Source: an uncultured Bacteroidota bacterium
GTDB lineage: Bacteria > Bacteroidota > Bacteroidia > Bacteroidales > SZUA-534
NCBI GenBank assembly: GCA_937900725.1
Contig: CALCFP010000428.1
Location: 1-11,569 of the forward strand
DNA length: 11,569 nucleotides
Direction of reading: 5' to 3'
The stretch's first letter is position 1. Each line of letters starts with the position of its first letter. The notes under the pieces are model-generated. The model saw only the letters and a program-made list of their open reading frames with translations, ran no database searches and had not been told where the DNA came from. A program made the position numbers and the translations under genes. Positions 1 through 5,744 of the stretch are shown piece after piece.

Positions 1-1024
1 CGTTCTTTAATACAATGTCTGTGACACGGCTTTCAGGACAGACTGCATCGACTGTGTTCTCCCAAATTGGTGTGAGGATAGGATCGTTGATATCAAATAC
101 GATTGAAGCTCTATTAGGAATCTTTGTGCCATCTGCCGAATAAACCGGATTGCCAGCCGCGTCTGTAACGACAGGCATAACATCGCCAATGCCAGGCAAC
201 ATGTTGTCAGGAACGGTTGATTTGTAAACGCCTTCGCCAGGCATTACATACAACTGATTGGTAGGACGGCGACGATATTGGAAGTTTGCCGTTACACCGG
301 CAGACAACTTGCTGTTGAACTGCTTGCGCAAAGCCAAGTCACCAACGTAAGTATCCTGTGTGCCAATTTGAACCGAACCAGCCACATTTTTAGAATTGGC
401 GTTTGCCTTTTCGGTAATAATATTGATTACACCGTTTACTGCATTCAAGCCGTACAAAGCGGAATTGGCGCCACGAACGACCTCAATACGATCAATATCC
501 TCAATGCTGATTGGCAACATGTCGAAGCACAAAGCGCCCATTGCGTAGTTGTGGGCAATACGGCCGTCAATCATAAGCAATGTGTTTGAGTTCTCAGTAT
601 AAAGGAACATCTGGTTGTCAGGAATATTGTTCAAACCACGCATCTGCACATCGTACATACCGTTGGTTTTCTCAGTGACAATCATACCCGGAATAAGGCG
701 GAAAGCCTCTTCGATGGTGCTGATGCCGTAGGCTCTGATTTCGGCCTTGGTCAACACAGTTGAAGAAAGAGGCGAGGTAAATGCCGTTTCCTCAGTTTTT
801 GAAGCCGATGAGACATTCTTGTTCATGACCATGGCGAAAAGTTCGTCCATGGAAACACCCATAATGTCGGCCAATTGAAGCACGTCTTCAAAAGGCATTT
901 CAAGAAGTTCGTCGTATGACATGTTTAGGATATCTTCCTTAGTCATTGACGATAAATCCCTATTTTGTGCGAAAATTTGGCCAGCAAAGCATAAAGCCAA
1001 ACATACTAATATAAATTTTTTCAT
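1..1024 (-). CDS. TonB-dependent outer-membrane receptor, N-terminal part (cut by window edge)
   Basis: Read from the ATG at 1022-1024, the frame stays open for 341 codons to the left edge, so the C-terminal part of the barrel is missing. Residues 1-20 are a signal peptide ending in IFAQ. Residues 24-76 form an acidic segment with two similar units, MSYDELLEM and VSMDELFAM, followed by NKNVSSASK. Residues 86-207 are the plug domain, with STVLTKAEIRAYG, IEEAFRLIPGM, MRGLN, LLMIDGR, IEDIDRIEVVRG and SALYGLNAVNGVINIIT. The first barrel strands follow. The segment before the plug matches receptors that begin 'LSLEELLxxxVTSASK', which often sit beside YfiR/DUF4154 genes. No CarboxypepD-like domain or SusD partner is visible, so this is probably not a SusC. 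The likely role is energised uptake or sensing of an unknown ligand. The start lies 20 bp after the YfiR stop, so the two genes are probably co-transcribed. The family call is firm; the substrate is unknown. Confidence 0.93.
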   Translation of the reverse strand, partial: MKKFILVCLALCFAGQIFAQNRDLSSMTKEDILNMSYDELLEMPFEDVLQLADIMGVSMDELFAMVMNKNVSSASKTEETAFTSPLSSTVLTKAEIRAYGISTIEEAFRLIPGMIVTEKTNGMYDVQMRGLNNIPDNQMFLYTENSNTLLMIDGRIAHNYAMGALCFDMLPISIEDIDRIEVVRGANSALYGLNAVNGVINIITEKANANSKNVAGSVQIGTQDTYVGDLALRKQFNSKLSAGVTANFQYRRRPTNQLYVMPGEGVYKSTVPDNMLPGIGDVMPVVTDAAGNPVYSADGTKIPNRASIVFDINDPILTPIWENTVDAVCPESRVTDIVLKN

Positions 1025-1044
1025 TTAAATACAATTTAGAATTA

Positions 1045-1548
1045 CTAATCGACCGCTGTGCCCAATGCCAACAACTGAGCAGAGGCAGTAACGCCTTCTT
1101 CCGTTAAAAGTCTCTTGCAAATTTCAAAACTTTGCTTTCCATCTTTTTTGATGTAATTAATACCAGCCTTGGATGCCATACCAGGCTTGTCAGTAATAAG
1201 CACTACACCTTTGCCTTTAATCTTAGTGGCAATGGTGGCTGCTTGATCAGACTTGCTTTCACAAATGTAAACAATATGGAATTTTGTCAAATCGTCGGAA
1301 GAAGACACTTCCTTAACCTTAATTGACTGTGAACCTACAGCCTTACGTTGAGCAATGGCATTCAGTTCATCAATGATAGCCGAAGTACCGACCACCCCAA
1401 TAACAAAATCACCGGATTGTTTCACTTGAGGCCACTCTATATATTTCGTAAAGTTAAACATATAAAGTGCCTTGAACTTTTCATCTTGTGCTTTCGTAAC
1501 CGAACAAAAACACAATAATGCAATAATCGCTAATGTGGTTTTTTTCAT
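1045..1548 (-). CDS. YfiR-like (DUF4154) periplasmic protein
   Basis: This 167-residue protein has a signal peptide (residues 1-20, cleavage near TKA-Q). The mature part shows the YfiR/DUF4154 pattern: KALYMFNFTKYIEWP at 26-40, GVVG at 51-54, the core GKGVVLITDKPGMA at 112-125, and a C-terminal helix ending SAQLLALG at 156-163. In Pseudomonas, YfiR is a periplasmic repressor of the diguanylate cyclase YfiN. In Bacteroidetes the family is typically found next to TonB-dependent receptors and sensor kinases, and its ligand is not known. The mature protein has two cysteines, C96 and C144, which could pair. It is the first gene of a likely two-gene operon with the receptor 20 bp downstream. A signalling role at the outer membrane is inferred from context. 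No YfiN-like cyclase or kinase is visible in the window. Confidence 0.9.
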   Translation of the reverse strand: MKKTTLAIIALLCFCSVTKAQDEKFKALYMFNFTKYIEWPQVKQSGDFVIGVVGTSAIIDELNAIAQRKAVGSQSIKVKEVSSSDDLTKFHIVYICESKSDQAATIATKIKGKGVVLITDKPGMASKAGINYIKKDGKQSFEICKRLLTEEGVTASAQLLALGTAVD

Positions 1549-1594
1549 ATAAAAAATAATTAAAACGTTATTCCCTATTTTCTTATCCTTTTTT

Positions 1595-1625
1595 TACATA
1601 TAGATTTTACTGATATCGCATCAAA
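1595..1625 (-). promoter_or_regulatory. possible promoter of the yfiR-receptor operon
   Basis: On the minus strand TTTG (plus-strand 1622-1625) is followed by exactly 19 bases and then TATATGTA (1595-1602). The first element and the spacing fit the Bacteroidetes -33/-7 pattern (TTTG, about 19 bases, TAnnTTTG). The -7 box has two mismatches. It would give a leader of about 40 bases. Tentative. Confidence 0.3.
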
Positions 1626-1661
1626 ATGTTTCATAAATCCGAGAAAAATCTACCGAAAAAA

Positions 1662-1907
1662 TCAATTTGCCATGCAAATATCCGGCAAATTAAGACAGCC
1701 GCAGTCAATAGCTGCCATTTTGTCTATTTTCCCATCAAAAATACGCAGGACACCGGGTTTACGAACGGTTTTGGCGCAAACTACTGAATATGGCATATTT
1801 TGAACATTTCGGACAAAAACAATCTTACCCCTGACAGAATTTTTCAAATTCGAAGTTTGTACTTTATGCCCCAAATCATCAAGCACTGGATCAAATTTCT
1901 TTTTCAT
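1662..1907 (-). CDS. hypothetical 81-residue protein, cysteine-bearing C-terminus
   Basis: I do not recognise this protein. It has 81 residues, no signal peptide and no membrane segment. The start is basic (MKKKF), the middle is hydrophobic and strand-like (GKIVFVRN, MPYSVVCAKTV, GVLRIFDGKI), and the tail is IDCGCLNLPDIC. The cysteines are C44, C69, C71 and C78, and the last three could bind a metal or form disulfides. The tail faintly recalls the IDxGC...L ending of some calcineurin-like phosphatases, but no catalytic motif of that family is present, so I do not assign it. A perfect TAnnTTTG box lies 18 bases upstream of the ATG, which is the main reason to accept this as a real gene. It points the same way as the yfiR operon, whose start is 113 bp downstream, and is divergent from rlmL. 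Confidence 0.5.
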   Translation of the reverse strand: MKKKFDPVLDDLGHKVQTSNLKNSVRGKIVFVRNVQNMPYSVVCAKTVRKPGVLRIFDGKIDKMAAIDCGCLNLPDICMAN

Positions 1908-1925
1908 TATTATTAATTACTATGA

Positions 1926-1933
1926 CAAATGTA
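1926..1933 (-). promoter_or_regulatory. -7 promoter box (TACATTTG) for the 81-residue gene
   Basis: Plus-strand CAAATGTA reads TACATTTG on the minus strand, a perfect TAnnTTTG match, 18 bases before the ATG. That distance is nearly the same as for folP (16) and the HU-SPOR gene (20) in this window. I see no TTTG at the -33 position. Confidence 0.55.
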
Positions 1934-2155
1934 CAATTAGTTGCTATTTATTTAGTTTCCATTACGCAGATGCATGACCGATGCATTATGTTAAACCATT
2001 GATATTCGTGGTATGTTATTTATTTTCTACATGTTATACCTGCGCAAACGTTAACGACTTATTTTGCAAAAAAATGACAAACGGCAATATTTGTTTTACC
2101 AAAAGTTGCATAAATGACGTGGCTTTTGTTGTTTTGCCATATCTAAACAGACAAT

Positions 2156-3328
2156 ATGGAAGAAATTGAAAACAAAACCAATGGCTACAAAATGATAGCC
2201 AAAACATTTGCAGGGCTTGAAGATGTGCTTGTAAAGGAACTAACAGACTTAGGCGCACAAAACGTAAAAAAACTGATCCGAGCCGTTTCTTTTGAAGGAG
2301 ACAAGGCAATGATGTACAAAGCCAATTACTTTCTGCGAACAGCGCTATGCATACTAAAACCCATTGCTGAGTTTGACGCGAAGGACGAAGATGTGTTATA
2401 TAAAGAAATCAGCCGAATAAACTGGAACAGGTACATGACTGTGGACAATACGTTCTCAATATCAGCAACTACATATTCCACGACATTCACACATTCAAAA
2501 TATGTATCACTGAAGACTAAAGACGCTATTGTAGACCAATTCCGACGCCGGACTGGCAAACGCCCCGATGTTGACACCATGAATCCAGACCTTGGCATTG
2601 AAATCCACATTGCACAGACCCATGTTACTGTATTGCTGAATAGTTCAGGAGAACCACTCTTCAAGCGTGGCTACCGTCAAGCAAGTGTAAAGGCTCCAAT
2701 AAACGAAGTTTTGGCAGCAGGAATGATTCTTCTGTCGGGATGGGATTGCAAATCAGATTTTCTAGACCCAATGTGTGGCTCCGGAACACTGCTCATAGAG
2801 GCCGCAATGATAGCCTATGGCATAGCGCCTGGCACCTATCGCCAACAATTTGCGTTTGAGAAATGGTCTGATTTTGACGCCGATCTATTTGCGGAGATAA
2901 CCGAAGACACTCCAGAAGTGACGAAATTCAATTATACAATTGCCGGAAGTGACATAATGCCTGGTGCAGTTAAGGCTGCAGAAGCAAATATCAAAGCTGC
3001 CTTTTTGAGCAAAAAGGTCAATGTCAGTCTGCGAAACTTTTTTGACCTACGCCCTCAATCTGCAACAGGAACAATCATAACCAATCCTCCATACGGCGAG
3101 CGACTGCAGCCTGACGACTTGCGCATATTCTATCAAAAAATTGGCGACAAACTAAAACTTGATTTCAGCGGATACGAGGCATGGCTGATTGGCAGCAATC
3201 AGGATTTTATGAAATACATTGGCCTTAGGCCAGAAAAGAAAATCAAACTGTACAATGGGGCACTTGAATGTTCATTCCGCAAGTTCACTTTGTACAACGG
3301 AAGCAAGAAAGACCAATTTGCAGAATAG
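2156..3328 (+). CDS. rlmL: THUMP-domain 23S rRNA guanine-N2 methyltransferase, RlmL type
   Basis: This 390-residue protein matches the single-domain RlmL/YpsC form (UPF0020), without the fused RlmK half of E. coli RlmKL. In E. coli the RlmL half makes m2G2445 in 23S rRNA, using S-adenosylmethionine as methyl donor. The N-terminal part begins MIAKTFAGLEDVLVKEL (13-29), followed by a THUMP-like RNA-binding region to about residue 165. The linker GEPLFKRGYRQASVKAPI is characteristic of the family. The Rossmann-fold methyltransferase shows motif I DPMCGSGT (204-211), the acidic residue of GSDI (D266), and catalytic motif IV NPPYGERL (310-317). All key residues look intact. ATG 2156 gives a usual N-terminus; Met13 (2192) is a less likely alternative. 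The gene appears monocistronic and ends 24 bases before a strong hairpin terminator. The exact target base is inferred from the family. Confidence 0.9.
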   Translation: MEEIENKTNGYKMIAKTFAGLEDVLVKELTDLGAQNVKKLIRAVSFEGDKAMMYKANYFLRTALCILKPIAEFDAKDEDVLYKEISRINWNRYMTVDNTFSISATTYSTTFTHSKYVSLKTKDAIVDQFRRRTGKRPDVDTMNPDLGIEIHIAQTHVTVLLNSSGEPLFKRGYRQASVKAPINEVLAAGMILLSGWDCKSDFLDPMCGSGTLLIEAAMIAYGIAPGTYRQQFAFEKWSDFDADLFAEITEDTPEVTKFNYTIAGSDIMPGAVKAAEANIKAAFLSKKVNVSLRNFFDLRPQSATGTIITNPPYGERLQPDDLRIFYQKIGDKLKLDFSGYEAWLIGSNQDFMKYIGLRPEKKIKLYNGALECSFRKFTLYNGSKKDQFAE

Positions 3329-3352
3329 CAAGAGACGTAACTGCCAATCAAC

Positions 3353-3383
3353 AAAAAAGCCCGAATGAAATCCGGGCTTTTTT
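3353..3383. terminator. bidirectional intrinsic terminator between rlmL and the HU-SPOR gene
   Basis: Perfect 11-bp stem: AAAAAAGCCCG (3353-3363) pairs with CGGGCTTTTTT (3373-3383) around a 9-base loop. The A/T ends of the stem provide a U-tract on either strand. It lies 24 bases past the rlmL stop and 18 bases past the stop of the convergent HU-SPOR gene, so it can serve both. Confidence 0.9.
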
Positions 3384-3401
3384 ATATAGAGGAAATCTTT
3401 G

Positions 3402-4481
3402 TTACTTAATCAAAATCCACAAACTAGGGTTCTCGTTAATCATATTGCGCCATTCTGCAACAGCCTCAACTCTTGTGTCGAACCTTTTCAAACTTACATA
3501 ATTGAAGCCGTTGTTTCGTGTCACAATCTCGGCTTGGTATCCTGCATCTATCATCTGCTGTTGGAAACGAAGGGCATTTGATTCGACTTGGAAACTGCCA
3601 GCAATTATGTAGCAATGCTTTGCATTGGGGTCTGAAGTCGGCTCAGAAACAATTATAGGCTCGGGTTCTGCGACTTCGGGCATTGTGTCCACCACTGTTG
3701 TAGTGTCGACTGCTGGCGTGGTGTCAACTACTACAGCCTTTTCCTGTGGCTGCTGCGCAGGTTTGAATCGTTCAACAAGTTTCAGGTCGATTGCGAGCCA
3801 AACAAGGAATCCCAAAATGACAAGCGAAGCGACTATGATAATAATGATGTTTAACTTATTGTTTTTAGTTTTAATTTCCATTTTACTGTTATTATTAACT
3901 ATAGGTTTGTTGATTACGGGTTGTGATGATGAAGCAACCGGTTTGGATACTGTTGGAGTTGAAGTAGGTATGATAACCTTTGTCTCCTCTTTGTGGTCTG
4001 GCACGGCAGGCTTGATTTCGACCTTTGGAGATTGTTCACCAATCTTAATTATATGAGAATCGTCTTTCTTGGCATCAGATTTAGGTGCTGCCTGTGCTTG
4101 TTCTTTCTTGGATGCGGCTACCTTCTTTACGGCATTTTTTACAGGAGCAGACTTCTTGGCGTTTTCATCCTGAACAAAAATTATGTTGTTTTGTCCATCT
4201 TTTGACAAATAACCGACACCCTCAATAGGGAACTGTTCACCGGCCTTAAATGCGGACTCTATTTCTTTCACATATGCCTTGATTGATTCCTTGCCCTGAT
4301 TGGCATCAACCTTTTCGGAAGTAATTATCTTGTTCAGAAGAACACTATCGTTGAACTTCAGGAAATCATTGAAAGATATGACCTTGCCGGCAGGCGTGTC
4401 CTGAATCATAAACGCTCCGAAATCGGGAATGATAACTCTAGAGTTTTCTGGTATCAACTCTCTAATATATTTGTCTATCAT
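3402..4481 (-). CDS. membrane protein with N-terminal HU-like (CCDC81-type) domain and C-terminal SPOR domain
   Basis: I place the start at ATG 4479-4481 (359 residues: MIDKYIREL). A longer frame begins at 4580, but a perfect promoter -7 box lies inside that extension, and bacterial relatives start at this point. Residues 1-105 resemble the bacterial HU-CCDC81 domain, an HU/IHF-fold derivative, with SRVIIPDFGAFM at 14-25, ISFNDFLKFND and FPIEGVGYL. Residues 106-200 are a low-complexity Lys/Pro/Ser/Thr linker. Residues 211-231 form a single transmembrane helix. Residues 250-285 are a Thr/Val/Pro/Glu-rich stretch with repeated VVDTT/VVDTM. Residues 288-359 are a SPOR domain (KHCYIIAGSF, ALRFQQQMIDAGYQAEIV, NYVSLKRF), which in other proteins binds denuded peptidoglycan at division septa. 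The HU-like part would therefore be cytoplasmic and the SPOR part periplasmic. The combination is known in Bacteroidetes, and a link between nucleoid and septum is an inference. The gene is divergent from cdaA. Confidence 0.88.
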   Translation of the reverse strand: MIDKYIRELIPENSRVIIPDFGAFMIQDTPAGKVISFNDFLKFNDSVLLNKIITSEKVDANQGKESIKAYVKEIESAFKAGEQFPIEGVGYLSKDGQNNIIFVQDENAKKSAPVKNAVKKVAASKKEQAQAAPKSDAKKDDSHIIKIGEQSPKVEIKPAVPDHKEETKVIIPTSTPTVSKPVASSSQPVINKPIVNNNSKMEIKTKNNKLNIIIIIVASLVILGFLVWLAIDLKLVERFKPAQQPQEKAVVVDTTPAVDTTTVVDTMPEVAEPEPIIVSEPTSDPNAKHCYIIAGSFQVESNALRFQQQMIDAGYQAEIVTRNNGFNYVSLKRFDTRVEAVAEWRNMINENPSLWILIK

Positions 4482-4501
4482 ACGATTGTTTTTTGACAGT
4501 T

Positions 4502-4509
4502 CAAATGTA
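4502..4509 (-). promoter_or_regulatory. -7 promoter box (TACATTTG) for the HU-SPOR gene
   Basis: Minus-strand TACATTTG is a perfect TAnnTTTG match 20 bases before the chosen ATG. A CTTG lies 21 bases further upstream and could be a weak -33 element. The box supports the start at 4481 rather than 4580. Confidence 0.65.
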
Positions 4510-4655
4510 CAATAAAAAAGATTTATGAAACAAGTGTTTTTTATTGCTTGCAAATAAAACAACAAACTTATTATCAACAATATTAATCAGGTAGGAAATG
4601 ACCATCAAGAATGTCAATATGAGAGGTCGCAGTTAGCGACAATCACATTTTGATA

Positions 4656-4663
4656 TATATTCG
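4656..4663 (+). promoter_or_regulatory. possible -7 box (TATATTCG) for cdaA
   Basis: TATATTCG differs from TAnnTTTG at one position. TTAG lies 19 bases upstream as a poor -33 match. It would give a leader of about 17 bases. AAGG at 4677-4680, 6 bases before the ATG at 4687, could act as a ribosome binding site and favours that start over the second ATG at 4696. Confidence 0.35.
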
Positions 4664-4686
4664 CAAAAACAAATTTAAGGTCAACA

Positions 4687-5523
4687 ATGGGGCTAATGTT
4701 CATCACATTCGGATTTACTGACTTAATCGACATTTTGTTGGTAGCCTTTTTGCTATATCAGTTATACAGGTTGGTTCGCGGCACTGTGGCAATGAACATT
4801 TTTGCAGGCCTTTTATTGCTATACGTTCTCTGGCTTATAGTGAAATTTCTGAATTTGAGCCTATTGTCAACAATACTAGACTCGTTTATAAGTGTAGGTG
4901 TCATAGCTGTTATTGTTCTTTTCCAACAGGAAATAAGGAAATTCCTGCTTTTACTAGGCAACAACGACTTTGTAAAGAAAAGTCTGGTGCTCAACAAGTA
5001 CTTCAACAAGACATACGAAATATCGGCATCGAACAACACACTTCGCGAGATAAGCCGTGCCTGCAAGAACATGTCGCAAACAAAGACCGGCGCACTTATT
5101 GTATTTTCAACCAAATCGGAACTGGTCACGTACGTTCAGAGTGGCGATACATTGAATGCCGACGTGTCGCACCGGCTGATAGAAAGCATCTTCTTCAAAA
5201 ACAGCCCAATGCATGATGGTGCAATGATAATTCTCGGCGACAAGGTGAAAGCGGCGCGCTGCGTACTGCCGGTTGACGACGACTTGGTTCTGCCACCTCA
5301 TTTAGGGCTCCGCCACAGAGCGGCAATGAGCATGTCAAACGAAACAGATGCAACAATAATTGTGGTTTCAGAAGAGACCGGTTCTATATCGATAGTCCAA
5401 AACGGCGAACTGAAATATGACATTCCATCGCAGGCTATTGTCACTTACCTGCGAAATGAGACCTTGAGCAACGAGCCTGACGAAAAAGCAACGCAGACAA
5501 GTGACAACAGTAACCATCAATAA
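4687..5523 (+). CDS. cdaA: diadenylate cyclase CdaA (membrane DisA_N-domain protein)
   Basis: This enzyme condenses two ATP into cyclic di-AMP, a second messenger tied to potassium and osmotic balance and to cell-wall integrity. The 278-residue protein has three N-terminal membrane segments (about 11-30, 37-54 and 60-80), then a cytoplasmic linker helix, then the DisA_N catalytic domain at about 110-258. Signature residues are present: TGALIVF at 134-140, the catalytic DGA at 177-179 in SPMHDGAMI, and RHRAA at 209-213 in LGLRHRAAMS. The tail after residue 260 is short, polar and low in complexity. Length and topology fit CdaA/DacA. In Firmicutes cdaA sits with cdaR and glmM, and in many Bacteroidetes it follows folP. 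Neither is adjacent here; folP is over 4 kb away on the other strand. I see no strong terminator after the gene. Confidence 0.95.
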   Translation: MGLMFITFGFTDLIDILLVAFLLYQLYRLVRGTVAMNIFAGLLLLYVLWLIVKFLNLSLLSTILDSFISVGVIAVIVLFQQEIRKFLLLLGNNDFVKKSLVLNKYFNKTYEISASNNTLREISRACKNMSQTKTGALIVFSTKSELVTYVQSGDTLNADVSHRLIESIFFKNSPMHDGAMIILGDKVKAARCVLPVDDDLVLPPHLGLRHRAAMSMSNETDATIIVVSEETGSISIVQNGELKYDIPSQAIVTYLRNETLSNEPDEKATQTSDNSNHQ

Positions 5524-5526
5524 CGA

Positions 5527-5640
5527 TTACATTCCGTAACCGCCGTTGTCGCTTCCCCCTTCTTCTTCTCTAGAAATGTAATTATTCATCTTGTAGGACA
5601 AGACAATGGACAATTGTGGCCACTGAGGCTTGTCCACAGA
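5527..5640 (-). pseudogene. possible remnant: C-terminus of an outer-membrane beta-barrel (TonB receptor-like) protein
   Basis: On the minus strand an open frame ends at TAA 5527-5529 and reads DKPQWPQLSIVLSYKMNNY, then a short Glu/Gly/Asp-rich tail ending GGYGM. This strongly resembles the last strand and hydrophilic tail of Bacteroidetes outer-membrane receptors, which commonly end 'KPxWPxxSLSLSYKINNY' plus a polar tail. The matching part has no start codon of its own. The frame extends upstream to a TAG at about 5685, but residues before the Ser-Val-Asp-Lys segment (FWNSRYLCLCKKWLFL) do not look like barrel sequence. The only in-frame ATG would leave a 20-residue peptide. The best reading is the end of a deleted receptor gene. 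Chance similarity cannot be excluded without a search. Confidence 0.5.
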
Positions 5641-5718
5641 CAAAAACAACCACTTTTTGCACAGGCATAAATAGCGACTATTCCAAAACTAACAAACACA
5701 CTGATTTTGTCAAAGCCT

Positions 5719-5736
5719 AAAACATATAACTGTTTT
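5719..5736 (-). terminator. weak hairpin after addB
   Basis: AAAACA (5719-5724) pairs with TGTTTT (5731-5736) around a 6-base loop, starting 9 bases past the addB stop. The stem is short and AT-rich, so termination is only a possibility. Confidence 0.25.
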
Positions 5737-5744
5737 AATCGAGA

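Noticed and set aside
1601..1652. TAGATTTT / AAAATCTA arms between the 81-residue gene and yfiR
   Set aside because: The arms are AT-only apart from one pair and 36 bases apart, so they are likely chance in an AT-rich gap.
1981..2169. 62-codon plus-strand frame with a signal-peptide-like start (MHYVKPLIFVVCYLF)
   Set aside because: It overlaps the rlmL start in another frame, shows no family pattern, and occupies the region where the rlmL promoter should be.
3625..4056. 143-codon plus-strand frame rich in Val, Ser, Thr and Gly
   Set aside because: It is the antisense shadow of the repetitive Thr/Val linker and transmembrane segment of the HU-SPOR gene.
4482..4580. N-terminal extension of the HU-SPOR protein by 33 residues
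   Set aside because: The extension contains the perfect TACATTTG promoter box, reads like noise, and lies before the conserved MIDKYIREL beginning.
5596..5635. inverted repeat GGACAAG / CTTGTCC after cdaA
   Set aside because: The 7-bp arms are 26 bases apart with no T-tract, and they fall inside the receptor-like remnant, so a terminator call is not justified.
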